Source: Streptococcus chenjunshii (lineage in GTDB: Bacteria > Bacillota > Bacilli > Lactobacillales > Streptococcaceae). Taken from it: a stretch of 64,000 nt of DNA. Below are positions 1 to 8,181 of the stretch, in pieces. Position 1 is the stretch's first letter. The number at the start of each line of letters is the position of its first letter. The stretch spans positions 1-64,000 of the forward strand of contig NZ_CP031733.1 of NCBI RefSeq assembly GCF_003086355.1. Direction: 5' to 3'. The position numbers and the translations under genes are program-made. The notes under the pieces are model-generated. The model was not told where the DNA came from, did not search any database, and saw nothing but the letters and a program-made list of their open reading frames with translations.

Positions 1-1362
1 ATGACTGAAAATGAACAAATTTTTTGGAATAGGATCTTGGAACTGGCTAAAGGCCAATTAAAACAGGCAACTTATGAATTTTTTGTTTTAGATGCTAAAT
101 TGATTAAAGTTGAAAATCAGGTTGCTATTATCTATCTTGATCGCATGAAAGAGTTATTTTGGGAGAAAAACCTCAAACCTGTTATTTTGACAGCAGGTTT
201 TGAAATATTTAATGCCGAAATTTCAGTAGAGTATGTTTATGATGAACAGGCTGCCTTCCAGGAAGAACAAACAGCATCAGGACAAAGTTTCAATACTGCA
301 CCTGTTACAGCTCCTTTAGCACCTATCCAATCAGACTTAAATCCAAAATACACTTTTGATAACTTTATTCAAGGGGATGAGAACCGCTGGGCCGTTGCCG
401 CTTCAATTGCTGTAGCAAACACACCTGGAACTACCTATAATCCTTTATTTATATGGGGAGGACCTGGTCTTGGAAAAACTCACCTTCTTAATGCCATTGG
501 AAATTCTGTTTTGCAGGATAAGCCTAACGCCCGTATAAAATATATTACAGCTGAAAATTTTATCAATGAATTTGTTGTCCATATCCGCTTAGATACGATG
601 GATGAATTGAAAGAAAAATTTCGCAATCTTGATATCCTTCTTATAGACGATATCCAGTCTTTAGCTAAAAAAACGTTATCAGGTACACAGGAAGAATTCT
701 TTAATACATTTAATGCTCTCCATAATAACAATAAACAGATTGTTTTGACCAGCGACCGCACTCCTGATCATCTTAATGATTTAGAGCAGAGGCTGGTCAC
801 GCGCTTCAAATGGGGACTGACAGTTAACATCACGCCTCCTGATTTTGAAACACGTGTCGCGATTTTAACAAATAAGATTCAGGAATACAGTTTCGTTTTC
901 CCTCAGGATACTATTGAGTATCTGGCGGGGCAGTTTGACTCAAATGTCCGTGATTTGGAAGGGGCTTTAAAGGATATCAGTCTCGTAGCCAATTTTAAAC
1001 AAATTGAAACAGTTACAGTGGATATTGCAGCAGAAGCTATTCGTGCTCGTAAGCAGGACAGTCCCAATAGAATTACAGTAATTCCAATTGAAGAAATCCA
1101 AAGTCAGGTTGGGAAATTCTATGGAGTCACTGTAAAAGAAATAAAAGCGACTAAACGAACGCAAGATATTGTCTTAGCCAGACAAGTTGCTATGTTTCTT
1201 GCGCGTGAAATGACGGATAACAGCCTTCCAAAAATCGGTAAAGAATTTGGCGGACGTGATCATTCAACTGTTCTCCATGCTTATAATAAAATAAAAAATA
1301 TGATTTCTCAGGATGACGGACTGCGTATTGAAATCGAAACGATAAAAAATAAAATTAAATAG
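1..1362 (+). CDS. dnaA: Chromosomal replication initiator protein DnaA
   Basis: DnaA (453 aa) binds DnaA boxes at the origin, melts DNA and loads the helicase. Domain I covers about residues 1-85, followed by a Gln/Ala/Pro-rich linker to about 115. The AAA+ domain carries Walker [10 protein letters not shown] (about 153-161) and Walker B LLIDD (about 213-217). The C-terminal domain IV holds the DNA-binding signature [11 protein letters not shown]. Length is normal for the family. The window begins exactly at the ATG, so its promoter and any upstream origin half are outside. DnaA boxes follow the stop codon directly and dnaN is next, the standard Firmicute arrangement. Confidence 0.99.
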   Translation: MTENEQIFWNRILELAKGQLKQATYEFFVLDAKLIKVENQVAIIYLDRMKELFWEKNLKPVILTAGFEIFNAEISVEYVYDEQAAFQEEQTASGQSFNTAPVTAPLAPIQSDLNPKYTFDNFIQGDENRWAVAASIAVANTPGTTYNPLFIWGGPGLGKTHLLNAIGNSVLQDKPNARIKYITAENFINEFVVHIRLDTMDELKEKFRNLDILLIDDIQSLAKKTLSGTQEEFFNTFNALHNNNKQIVLTSDRTPDHLNDLEQRLVTRFKWGLTVNITPPDFETRVAILTNKIQEYSFVFPQDTIEYLAGQFDSNVRDLEGALKDISLVANFKQIETVTVDIAAEAIRARKQDSPNRITVIPIEEIQSQVGKFYGVTVKEIKATKRTQDIVLARQVAMFLAREMTDNSLPKIGKEFGGRDHSTVLHAYNKIKNMISQDDGLRIEIETIKNKIK

Positions 1363-1365
1363 TAC

Positions 1366-1467
1366 AGTGGATAAAAGGGGATTTTAGGCTAAAGTTTTCC
1401 ACAGCTTGTGAACAAGTCTCAGCCTTAGAGACAGTTCTAATCAGCTTATTTATACACTGTATACACA
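1366..1467. other. oriC DnaA-box cluster in the dnaA-dnaN intergenic region
   Basis: Several 9-mers match or nearly match the DnaA box TTATCCACA: AGTGGATAA at 1366-1374 (reverse), TTTTCCACA at 1395-1403, TGTGAACAA at 1407-1415 (reverse), TTATACACT at 1450-1458 and GTATACACA at 1459-1467. The last two abut and sit just before the trinucleotide tract at 1472-1486. Position between dnaA and dnaN agrees with a Firmicute origin. The part of the origin upstream of dnaA, if present, is not in the window. Confidence 0.85.
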
Positions 1468-1471
1468 AGAC

Positions 1472-1486
1472 CTACTATTACTACTA
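1472..1486 (+). other. DnaA-trio / duplex unwinding element
   Basis: The tract reads CTA CTA TTA CTA CTA, so the complementary strand reads 3'-GAT/AAT-5' repeats. This is the DnaA-trio motif known from the Bacillus subtilis basal unwinding system, where DnaA spreads onto single-stranded DNA. It lies five bases after the last DnaA box and is followed by an A/T-rich stretch to 1507, as expected for the melting site. Function is inferred from sequence and position. Confidence 0.8.
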
Positions 1487-1516
1487 AACTAATACTAATA
1501 AAATAAAGGAGCTCCC

Positions 1517-2650
1517 ATGATTAATTTTTCAATAAATAAAACTTATTTTCTTCAAGCTTTAAATGCTACAAAGAGAGCTATATCTTCGAAAAACGCGATT
1601 CCTATCCTTTCTGCTTTAAAGATTGAAGTCAGTTCACAAGATATCACCTTAACAGGTTCTAATGGACAAATTTCTATTGAAAATACTATTCCAGCTTCAG
1701 ATGAAAATGCTGGTTTATTAATTACCTCTACTGGATCTATTCTCTTAGAAGCCAATTTTTTTATTAATATCGTATCCAGTCTTCCAGATATTACTTTAGA
1801 TTTTTCAGAAATTGATCATCATCAAGTTGTCCTGACAAGCGGAAAGTCAGAAATTACGCTAAAAGGTAAAGATGTTGAACAATATCCGCGCCTGCAGGAA
1901 ATTGAAACAGATAGCCCGCTTGTATTGGAAACAAAATTATTAAAATCAATTATTTCTGAAACAGCTTTTGCAGCCAGTTTACAGGAAAGCAGACCTATTT
2001 TAACCGGTGTTCATATGACGCTTAATAATAAAGAATTTAAAGCAGTCGCAACTGATTCACATCGTATGAGCCAGCGTCAGGTAACCTTAGATCATGCTGC
2101 CAATGACTTTGATGTTGTTATTCCAAGCAAGTCTTTACGGGAATTTGCTGGCGTTTTTACAGATGATATTGAAACTGTAGAAGTTTTCTTTTCAGCAAGT
2201 CAGATGCTTTTTAGAAGTGAACATATCAGTTTTTACACTCGTTTACTTGAAGGAAATTATCCTGATACTGACCGTCTGCTCGTAAAAACATTTGAAACAG
2301 AAGTCACTTTTAATACTGCTGTTTTACGTTCTGCTATGGAGCGAGCTCATCTGATTTCAAACGCTACTCAAAATGGGACAGTTAAACTTGAAATTGTGAA
2401 TAACGGTGTTTCAGCACATGTTAATTCACCTGAAGTTGGGAAGGTTAATGAGGAATTGGATACAGTTGGCCAGTCAGGCGAAGACTTAACAATCAGCTTT
2501 AATCCAACGTACTTAATTGACGCTTTGAAAGCACTTAAAAGTGAGGAAGTTCTCATCCGCTTTATTTCTCCGGTTCGTCCGTTTACTCTAACACCTAAAG
2601 ATGATAAAGAAGATTTTATTCAGCTGATTACCCCTGTGCGTACCAATTGA
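1517..2650 (+). CDS. dnaN: DNA polymerase III beta sliding clamp
   Basis: The beta clamp (377 aa) forms a dimeric ring that tethers polymerase III to DNA. The protein shows the family's three repeated clamp folds, begins MINFSINKTYFLQALNATKR and ends in the conserved C-terminal LITPVRTN, close to the usual LxxPxR ending. Length is normal. A good ribosome binding site, AAGGAG at 1507-1512, precedes the ATG. It follows dnaA through the origin segment and has its own terminator at 2686-2725. Confidence 0.98.
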   Translation: MINFSINKTYFLQALNATKRAISSKNAIPILSALKIEVSSQDITLTGSNGQISIENTIPASDENAGLLITSTGSILLEANFFINIVSSLPDITLDFSEIDHHQVVLTSGKSEITLKGKDVEQYPRLQEIETDSPLVLETKLLKSIISETAFAASLQESRPILTGVHMTLNNKEFKAVATDSHRMSQRQVTLDHAANDFDVVIPSKSLREFAGVFTDDIETVEVFFSASQMLFRSEHISFYTRLLEGNYPDTDRLLVKTFETEVTFNTAVLRSAMERAHLISNATQNGTVKLEIVNNGVSAHVNSPEVGKVNEELDTVGQSGEDLTISFNPTYLIDALKALKSEEVLIRFISPVRPFTLTPKDDKEDFIQLITPVRTN

Positions 2651-2685
2651 TAGCTAGTACAATTCAAGACAAATTAAACAATCTG

Positions 2686-2725
2686 GAGGCAGGGACAAAA
2701 GTCCTGCCTCGTTTTACTTTTTTTA
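2686..2725 (+). terminator. Rho-independent terminator of dnaN
   Basis: GAGGCAGGGAC (2686-2696) pairs with GTCCTGCCTC (2701-2710) with one bulged G and an AAAA loop, followed by a T-rich tail. Confidence 0.85.
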
Positions 2726-2735
2726 ACAGTTGAGT

Positions 2736-2875
2736 TGCAGTAGTTGATTGGAAGTTTTTAACCCTTATTACTCATGGGATAGCAGCCTCCCTAATCAACT
2801 GTGCGGGGATGGGACAACAAAATCAAAATCGTCACTTTATGACAATTTACCAATTTTTGCCCCACTCTCTCTTAA
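2736..2875. repeat. Possible intergenic repeat with inverted arms
   Basis: In the 358-base dnaN-kinase gap, AGTTGATT (2742-2749) is inverted as AATCAACT (2793-2800). It is followed by a GGGGATGGGACAA...TTGCCCCACTC segment that resembles the GTGGGAC-type intergenic elements common in streptococci. No coding potential is seen. Repeat status is an inference, because no second copy lies in this window. Confidence 0.35.
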
Positions 2876-2967
2876 CTATTATTGGGAGACAAATCTCACA
2901 GACTGTTAAATAGTTTTCTTTCAGTAAAGCAGGTTAATATTTGCTAATATTATATATTGTTGAAGGG

Positions 2968-2998
2968 TTGTCCTTCTATTAGAATTTTTTGTTATAAT
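2968..2998 (+). promoter_or_regulatory. Promoter of the lipid kinase gene, possibly giving a leaderless mRNA
   Basis: A perfect -10 TATAAT (2993-2998) preceded by TTGTCC (2968-2973, 19-bp spacer). The ATG at 3009 lies only 10 bases after the -10, and no ribosome binding site is visible between. Confidence 0.55.
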
Positions 2999-3008
2999 AA
3001 CAGTTATT

Positions 3009-3890
3009 ATGACACTTTATATTATTGCTAACCCTCATGCCGGCCGTCATCAGGCCAGATTAATTGTTAAACAGATTAAGGAGCTGTCATCAGCGCAAGA
3101 TGTAAAAAGTTTTTATACACGCTATAAAGATGATGAGCGCAGACAGGTAAACACAATTCTTCAAGAATTTCAGGAAAAAGACTTTCTTTTGATTATTGGG
3201 GGAGATGGGACACTTTCAAAGGTGCTTTACTATTTGCCGCAGCATATTCCTTTTGCTTACTATCCGTCTGGTTCAGGTAATGATTTTGCGCGTGCCCTGT
3301 CTTTGCCCGATTTAAAAACAACACTTGCTTTATGTCAAAAAAGAAGTGTGAGAGAAATTACAGTATTTACATATGAAAACGGCTTGCTTTTAAACAGTTT
3401 AGATGCAGGTTTTGCAGCCTGGGTCATCCAAAAAGCCGAAAACTCTTCCTTAAAAACGTTTCTCAATAAATGTCATCTAGGCAGCTTAACCTATCTTGTT
3501 ATTGCTGTTAAATTGCTGTTAAGCAAGCCTACAGCTGATATAACAGTTACGAATAGAGATGGGAGCATCAGGCATTTTCAAAAAGCTTTTTTCTTTTCAC
3601 TAGCCAATAATACCTATTTTGGCGGGGGAATTATGATTTGGCCAACAGCCAGCGCTTTTAACAGGAATTTAGATTTTGTCTATGCTGCTGGAAAAACTTT
3701 TCCTCAACGTATCAGTATTTTACTAGCCCTTGTTTTTAAAAAGCATGATATTTCTCCCTATTTTTATCATGAAGAAATGGAGAAAGTATCTCTGGAATTT
3801 CCTAAAAATACTTTAGTCGAAATCGACGGAGAAATTGTCAATGCTAACAGGATTACTTTGAAAGCTCAGAAACGCTATATTTATCTGTAA
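3009..3890 (+). CDS. Diacylglycerol kinase family lipid kinase (YegS/DagK-like)
   Basis: Cytosolic lipid kinase of the diacylglycerol/sphingosine kinase superfamily (293 aa), probably phosphorylating diacylglycerol or a related lipid. The signature GGDGTL is at residues 64-69 and GSGNDFAR at about 88-95; the C-terminal beta-sandwich domain ends with NGEI-like EIDGEIVNANR. Length is normal for the family. The gene stands alone between dnaN and the DUF951 gene. Its start is unusual because the ATG lies about 10 bases after a TATAAT with no Shine-Dalgarno sequence. Substrate cannot be told from sequence. Confidence 0.88.
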   Translation: MTLYIIANPHAGRHQARLIVKQIKELSSAQDVKSFYTRYKDDERRQVNTILQEFQEKDFLLIIGGDGTLSKVLYYLPQHIPFAYYPSGSGNDFARALSLPDLKTTLALCQKRSVREITVFTYENGLLLNSLDAGFAAWVIQKAENSSLKTFLNKCHLGSLTYLVIAVKLLLSKPTADITVTNRDGSIRHFQKAFFFSLANNTYFGGGIMIWPTASAFNRNLDFVYAAGKTFPQRISILLALVFKKHDISPYFYHEEMEKVSLEFPKNTLVEIDGEIVNANRITLKAQKRYIYL

Positions 3891-3972
3891 TTCATATAAA
3901 AAACAGTTAAATGCTTGAGCAAAAATGCAAATTTTTGGCAATCTTTGTATCTTAGTAAGGAGTAAGAAATAA

Positions 3973-4179
3973 ATGCATAAATATGAAATCGGAAGTTTCA
4001 TTGAAATGAAAAAACCTCATGCCTGTGTTGTTAAAAAAACTGGTAAAAAAGCAAATAGGTGGGAAGTTATACGTATTGGTGCAGATATTAAAATTCAATG
4101 CACTAATTGCGATCATATTGTTATGATGAGCCGATATGATTTTGAACGCAAAATAAAAAAGATTTTTTCGCAACCGTAA
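3973..4179 (+). CDS. DUF951 family protein
   Basis: Small conserved protein (68 aa) found near dnaN in many Firmicutes; its function is not known. Features seen are the opening YEIGSFIEMKKPHAC, the central W-E-V-I-R-I-G-A-D-I-K-I-QC motif, and a CTNC pair of cysteines that could bind metal, followed by a basic tail. The ribosome binding site AAGGAG lies just upstream of the ATG. A terminator overlaps its stop codon at 4178-4204. Confidence 0.9.
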   Translation: MHKYEIGSFIEMKKPHACVVKKTGKKANRWEVIRIGADIKIQCTNCDHIVMMSRYDFERKIKKIFSQP

Positions 4180-4204
4180 AAATCCTATTAATTTAGGATT
4201 TTTA
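4178..4204 (+). terminator. Rho-independent terminator after the DUF951 gene
   Basis: AAAAATCCTA and its inverse TAGGATTTTT flank a short A/T loop and end in Ts. The symmetric A/T arms could work on both strands. Confidence 0.8.
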
Positions 4205-4314
4205 TGCTGATGTGCAACTTAGAGTAGCCAATATTTTACTTGTTTAGCTTTATCTTTGCTGTTAAATGTTCAGGTTTTTTCGTAAACTGGTATTAAGAAA
4301 GAGAGGAAAACACA

Positions 4315-4632
4315 ATGTTACTATTTCCAAATCAGTTAAAAAAATATCGAACTGAGCGCGGTATGTCGCAAGAAGAATTGGCAAATAAACTCTTTATTTC
4401 ACGGCAGGCTGTTTCAAAATGGGAAAAAGATGAGGCAAAGCCTGATTTAGATAATGTTGTAAAATTATCTGAGATTTTTGATATCAGCTTAGATGAGCTT
4501 ATTTTGGGAAAAGAAAGTACAGTTCAGCCAGTTTATGAGTCTGAATTTCTCTCTAATCCTAATACTGGTACTTATGAAAAACAAAGAAAGCCAAAAATAG
4601 AAAATTTTTATGACTTTGTGGCTCACTTTTGA
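4315..4632 (+). CDS. XRE-family HTH regulator, truncated before its membrane tail
   Basis: Probable DNA-binding regulator (105 aa). An XRE/Cro helix-turn-helix fills about residues 8-62 (MSQEELANKLFISRQAVSKW, then DISLDELI). A polar linker follows and the frame stops at TGA after VAHF. In the same frame the sequence continues as PLLLIVFWGVSYFIYKII..., a convincing transmembrane helix, to a TAG at 4708-4710 just before the next gene. A TGG-to-TGA change at a Trp codon would explain this. As written the protein is soluble; an intact form would be membrane anchored. The ribosome binding site GAGAGGAAAA precedes the ATG. Confidence 0.8.
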   Translation: MLLFPNQLKKYRTERGMSQEELANKLFISRQAVSKWEKDEAKPDLDNVVKLSEIFDISLDELILGKESTVQPVYESEFLSNPNTGTYEKQRKPKIENFYDFVAHF

Positions 4633-4710
4633 CCGCTGTTGCTGATTGTTTTTTGGGGAGTGTCTTACTTTATCTATAAAATTATTGAATTGTTTATGGT
4701 GAGGAAATAG
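4633..4710 (+). pseudogene. Orphaned transmembrane tail of the upstream HTH gene
   Basis: Twenty-five in-frame codons after the TGA at 4630-4632 encode a hydrophobic helix (about PLLLIVFWGVSYFIY) and a short basic tail, ending in TAG two bases before the RDD gene. This would be read only by readthrough or if the TGA is a recent change or sequencing error. Confidence 0.65.
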
Positions 4711-4712
4711 CT

Positions 4713-5228
4713 ATGGTAACAGCAAATAATGATATCTCATTAAAATCCCGTATCAAAGAGCTGTTCGTTGACTATCTGCTGATTATTGCTTATCTCATTA
4801 TTTTACTTCTACTGTCGCTTAGTTTCTATATTTTTATTTTCGGCAAAATTCCCTACCTCACTTTGCTTCAGTCGCAGCTAATAGCTGGGTTAACTTCTGT
4901 TGTACCAGTTGTTATAGGTTTTTCATGGATGGATTATTGTGGTGGCAGTTTCGGGAAAAGAAAGGCAGGACTCAGACTTTCCTATCAGAAAAAGACATTT
5001 TTGGCTGCTTTAATTCGTAACATCATTAAATTTCTCCCTTGGCAGTTAGGGCATATGGGAACGATTGATGGTATTTATACAGATTATACCAGTTTATTTG
5101 GCCATATTTGCACTTCTGCTAGTTTGATTTTACTGTTTATTTTGCTATGGATGGGACTTTTTAGGAAGGATAAGCGCCATTTAGGAGATTTGTTAGCAGG
5201 AACTCAAGTTGTAAAAAAAAGAGTCTGA
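4713..5228 (+). CDS. RDD family membrane protein
   Basis: Integral membrane protein (171 aa) of the RDD family, whose role is unclear. Three or four hydrophobic helices are visible: about 19-42 (YLLIIAYLIILLLLSLSFYI), 51-70, and 128-145 (LILLFILLWMGLF). The first helix is preceded by SRIKELFVDY with the family's Arg-Asp spacing, and the C-terminal part has DKRHLGDLLAGTQVV, a typical RDD ending. It starts two bases after the remnant of the HTH gene's tail, which points to an HTH-RDD operon with coupled translation. Confidence 0.8.
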   Translation: MVTANNDISLKSRIKELFVDYLLIIAYLIILLLLSLSFYIFIFGKIPYLTLLQSQLIAGLTSVVPVVIGFSWMDYCGGSFGKRKAGLRLSYQKKTFLAALIRNIIKFLPWQLGHMGTIDGIYTDYTSLFGHICTSASLILLFILLWMGLFRKDKRHLGDLLAGTQVVKKRV

Positions 5229-5249
5229 AACAAGAACGTTCAAACTCTT
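5213..5249 (-). terminator. Terminator for the minus-strand membrane gene at 5271-5489
   Basis: AAGAGTCTGAA (5219-5229) and TTCAAACTCTT (5239-5249) form an 11-bp stem with one mismatch. Read on the minus strand, the stem is followed by a run of eight Ts (5213-5220). It overlaps the end of the RDD gene. Confidence 0.7.
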
Positions 5250-5270
5250 ATATAGTGTGACAGACTGAGC

Positions 5271-5489
5271 TTATCCTTTTTGTACTAGCCCATTTAATTT
5301 CAGTGATTTTTTTATTTTAAACCAAAAACGAATTTGATAAAATAAGGCAAATAAGGTGGAAATTAAAAATCCCAGCATAAAAATTTTTTCTCTCCAAGCA
5401 AAAAAAGCAATATAAATAAGTATAGCTAAGAGATAAAAAACAATTAAATAATGCTGTTTTTGGATTTGTTTATTAACATAGTCTGACAT
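5271..5489 (-). CDS. Small two-helix membrane protein, HTH-less relative of the divergent regulator
   Basis: Protein of 72 aa starting MSDYVNKQIQKQ. The start was chosen because AAGGAGG lies eight bases before this ATG; a longer open frame upstream (to 5597) has no such site. Two hydrophobic helices, about LIVFYLLAILIYIAFF and KIFMLGFLISTLFALFY, are followed by a basic tail. Both align with the C-terminal membrane part of the divergently transcribed HTH protein at 5687-6136 (HLLVIIYLLAVVIYIIV and RMFMVGLLIATVFMLFY). It is therefore either a membrane-only partner or a copy that lost its DNA-binding half. Function unknown. Confidence 0.72.
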   Translation of the reverse strand: MSDYVNKQIQKQHYLIVFYLLAILIYIAFFAWREKIFMLGFLISTLFALFYQIRFWFKIKKSLKLNGLVQKG

Positions 5490-5627
5490 CAGCAACTCCT
5501 CCTTTTTTATTTTTTTATTTATTATAACTTTTGATATTTCGTCTGAAAAGAAATATGGAGTGGCATTAAGGTTATTTAACGTAGCATAGGCTGACACAAA
5601 GAATGATTTATTTTAAAATAAAAGCAG

Positions 5628-5668
5628 GTTGACAGTCTTGTAGATATTTTGTCAATATTTATGTCAAC
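5628..5668 (+). promoter_or_regulatory. Candidate promoter/operator of the HTH-membrane gene
   Basis: TTGACA (5629-5634) is a good -35, followed after about 18 bp by a weak -10 (CAATAT, 5653-5658). The same hexamer is inverted as TGTCAA at 5650-5655 and 5662-5667, and GTTGACA/TGTCAAC form matched arms at 5628-5634 and 5662-5668. Autoregulation by the HTH protein is an inference. Confidence 0.45.
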
Positions 5669-5686
5669 AGCACAGAAAAGGAGAAT

Positions 5687-6136
5687 ATGATGCAAAAAAG
5701 CAGAACAACTGTTCCAGTTCACAGCTTAGGTGAAAAAATAAAAACTCAGCGTAAATATTTGGGCTTATCTCAGGAAGAATTGGCAGAGAAACTTCATGTA
5801 TCTCGTCAAGCAATAACGAAGTGGGAAAATAACAGAGGTATTCCAGAAATCGGAAATCTGATAGCTATCTGTGATTTTTTTAATTGGGAGTTGGATAGCC
5901 TTATTAAGGATAATCAGCTGGTCAAAGAAAAATTAATCGCAGACAGTGCTTCAAAAAAGTGGCACTTACTGGTCATTATATATTTACTTGCTGTCGTCAT
6001 TTATATTATAGTATTGACCTTTACAGCAAGAATGTTCATGGTTGGTCTCTTAATTGCAACAGTCTTTATGCTTTTTTATGAATTAAGAATTTTTGTCAAA
6101 GAGAAAATTTATCAGCAACGTCTCCCTAAGAAATAA
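5687..6136 (+). CDS. XRE-family HTH regulator with C-terminal membrane domain
   Basis: Regulator of 149 aa with an N-terminal XRE helix-turn-helix (about residues 13-67: LGLSQEELAEKLHVSRQAIT, then KWENNRGIPEIGNL) and two C-terminal transmembrane helices (about 95-113 and 115-133). A membrane-tethered transcription factor that may sense envelope conditions fits this layout, but no ligand can be named. The ribosome binding site AAAGGAGA lies before two adjacent ATGs; the first is used here. It is transcribed away from a small gene encoding a near copy of its membrane half. Confidence 0.85.
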   Translation: MMQKSRTTVPVHSLGEKIKTQRKYLGLSQEELAEKLHVSRQAITKWENNRGIPEIGNLIAICDFFNWELDSLIKDNQLVKEKLIADSASKKWHLLVIIYLLAVVIYIIVLTFTARMFMVGLLIATVFMLFYELRIFVKEKIYQQRLPKK

Positions 6137-6300
6137 ATATTATAAAGTAACCAGAAGCTGCAGCTGGAAATACTGATTTTTATGGAAAAAGACTCATGGT
6201 TGATTTAGAGAATTCATAATTGATTACTAATAGATTGCTCCTCTGATGATATTGATACATCAGAACGGCTCTACAAATATTTGGAGAATTGCTGAGCTTT

Positions 6301-6345
6301 TTTCTCTAGTTTTTGTTATAATAAACAGTGTTAAAATTTTAATGA
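6301..6345 (+). promoter_or_regulatory. Probable ychF promoter (-10 region)
   Basis: The 224-base gap before ychF holds no gene. TATAAT at 6317-6322 is a perfect -10 about 40 bases before the start codon; no good -35 at proper spacing is visible. GGAG at about 6347-6350 is the ribosome binding site. Confidence 0.45.
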
Positions 6346-6360
6346 CGGAGAAATAAAAAA

Positions 6361-7476
6361 ATGGCTTTAACAGCAGGTATTGTTGGTTTACCAAATGTTG
6401 GTAAATCAACTTTATTTAATGCAATTACAAAGGCAGGAGCAGAAGCTGCCAACTATCCTTTTGCGACTATTGATCCAAATGTCGGAATGGTAGAAGTTCC
6501 GGATGAACGTTTACAGAAACTGACAGAACTTATTAAGCCGAAAAAAACAATTCCGACAACTTTTGAATTTACAGACATCGCCGGTATTGTTAAAGGAGCA
6601 TCACAGGGAGAAGGGCTTGGAAATAAATTTCTTGCCAATATCCGTGAAGTTGATGCAGTTATTCATGTAGTGAGAGCTTTTGATGATGAGAATGTTATGC
6701 GGGAACAAGGCCGCGAGTCCGATTTTGTTGATCCGATTGCTGATATTGAGACGATAAATTTGGAGCTGATTTTAGCTGATTTAGAGTCAATCAATAAACG
6801 TTATGCACGTGTTGAGAAAGTAGCCCGTACACAAAAAGATAAGGATTCTGTAGCCGAATTCCATATTCTACAAAAAATAAAACCTGTCCTTGAAGATGGA
6901 AAATCAGTCCGGACCATTGAATTTACAGATGATGAACAGAAAATTGTTAAGCAACTGTTTTTATTGACAGCGAAACCAGTTCTTTATGTTGCAAATGTTG
7001 ATGAAGATAAGGTTGCTGATCCGGATAAGATAGCATATGTTCAGGAAATTAAGAAGTTTGCACAAACTGAAAATGCTGAAGTTGTTGTTATTTCAGCACG
7101 TGCTGAGGAAGAAATTTCAGAATTAGATGATGAAGATAAAGAACTTTTTCTTGAGGACTTAGGCTTGCATGAATCCGGTATCGATAAATTAACACATGCC
7201 GCCTATTATTTGCTGGGACTTGGGACTTACTTTACAGCAGGTGAGAAAGAAGTGCGTGCTTGGACCTTTAAACGGGGAATTAAAGCTCCTCAAGCTGCAG
7301 GAATTATCCATTCAGATTTTGAAAAAGGTTTTATTCGTGCAGTGACAATGTCTTATGATGATTTAATCAAGTATGGCAGTGAAAAAGCGGTAAGAGAAGC
7401 CGGACGTCTTCGTGAAGAAGGCAAAGACTATGTTGTTCAGGATGGCGATATTATGGAATTTAGGTTCAATGTATAG
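6361..7476 (+). CDS. ychF: Redox-regulated ATPase YchF (Obg-like)
   Basis: Conserved P-loop NTPase (371 aa) of the Obg/HflX group that prefers ATP and binds ribosomes. G1 motif GLPNVGKST is at residues 9-17, the G3 motif is DIAGIVKGAS, and the G4 position reads NVDE instead of the GTP-specific NKxD, as is typical for YchF. The C-terminal TGS-like domain covers about 285-370. Length is normal. It is followed by its own terminator and then pth, the usual streptococcal order. Confidence 0.97.
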   Translation: MALTAGIVGLPNVGKSTLFNAITKAGAEAANYPFATIDPNVGMVEVPDERLQKLTELIKPKKTIPTTFEFTDIAGIVKGASQGEGLGNKFLANIREVDAVIHVVRAFDDENVMREQGRESDFVDPIADIETINLELILADLESINKRYARVEKVARTQKDKDSVAEFHILQKIKPVLEDGKSVRTIEFTDDEQKIVKQLFLLTAKPVLYVANVDEDKVADPDKIAYVQEIKKFAQTENAEVVVISARAEEEISELDDEDKELFLEDLGLHESGIDKLTHAAYYLLGLGTYFTAGEKEVRAWTFKRGIKAPQAAGIIHSDFEKGFIRAVTMSYDDLIKYGSEKAVREAGRLREEGKDYVVQDGDIMEFRFNV

Positions 7477-7551
7477 TCATACTAGCATTTTAACAGTTTA
7501 GAGGCTGAAATATGCTTGTCTGTCTTGCTGATTAAGCAAGCTTGATAAAAA

Positions 7552-7583
7552 GGAGCTGAGACGGCTGTCCCAGCTCCATTTTT
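7552..7583 (+). terminator. Rho-independent terminator after ychF
   Basis: GGAGCTGAGAC (7552-7562) pairs with GTCCCAGCTCC (7567-7577) with one mismatch and a GGCT loop, followed by ATTTTT. Confidence 0.85.
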
Positions 7584-7609
7584 GACATTCTAAGCAGAAA
7601 GGAAGATGA

Positions 7610-8179
7610 ATGGTAAAATTGATTGCAGGACTGGGAAATCCAGGTTCAAAATATAGGGAAACTCGCCATAATATTGGTTTTATGGCAATTGACAATATTG
7701 TAAAGGATTTTGACATTACATTTACAGAGAATAAAATTTTTAAAGCAGAAATAGGTAGTACTTGGGTAAACAATGAGAAAGTCTATTTTGTTAAACCAAC
7801 TACCTTTATGAATAATAGTGGGATTGCTGTTAAGGCTTTACTAACTTATTATAATATTGCAATAGAAGATTTTGTTGTGATTTATGATGATTTAGATATG
7901 GAAGTAGGGAAAATCCGTTTTCGTCTAAAAGGTTCTGCTGGCGGACATAATGGAATAAAGAGTATTATTGCCCATTTGAGAACACAAGAGTTTAAGCGAA
8001 TAAAAATTGGAATCGGCAGACCTAAAACAGAAACAAATGTTATCAATTATGTACTAGGAAATTTTGATACAAAAGATAAAACAATTATTATACAAACACT
8101 TGACAATGTTGACAAGGCTGTCAAGTTTTATCTAAACGGCAGCAATTTTGAGAAAACGATGCAGAAATTTAGTGGGTGA
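7610..8179 (+). CDS. pth: Peptidyl-tRNA hydrolase
   Basis: Cleaves peptidyl-tRNA released from stalled ribosomes, freeing the tRNA (189 aa, normal length). The family signature [15 protein letters not shown] sits at the N-terminus, giving Asn10 and the catalytic His20. The second signature, [16 protein letters not shown], and GSAGGHNG follow. The start has GGAAG upstream. Its stop codon adjoins mfd, so the two are one transcription unit. Confidence 0.98.
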   Translation: MVKLIAGLGNPGSKYRETRHNIGFMAIDNIVKDFDITFTENKIFKAEIGSTWVNNEKVYFVKPTTFMNNSGIAVKALLTYYNIAIEDFVVIYDDLDMEVGKIRFRLKGSAGGHNGIKSIIAHLRTQEFKRIKIGIGRPKTETNVINYVLGNFDTKDKTIIIQTLDNVDKAVKFYLNGSNFEKTMQKFSG

Positions 8180-8181
8180 AT

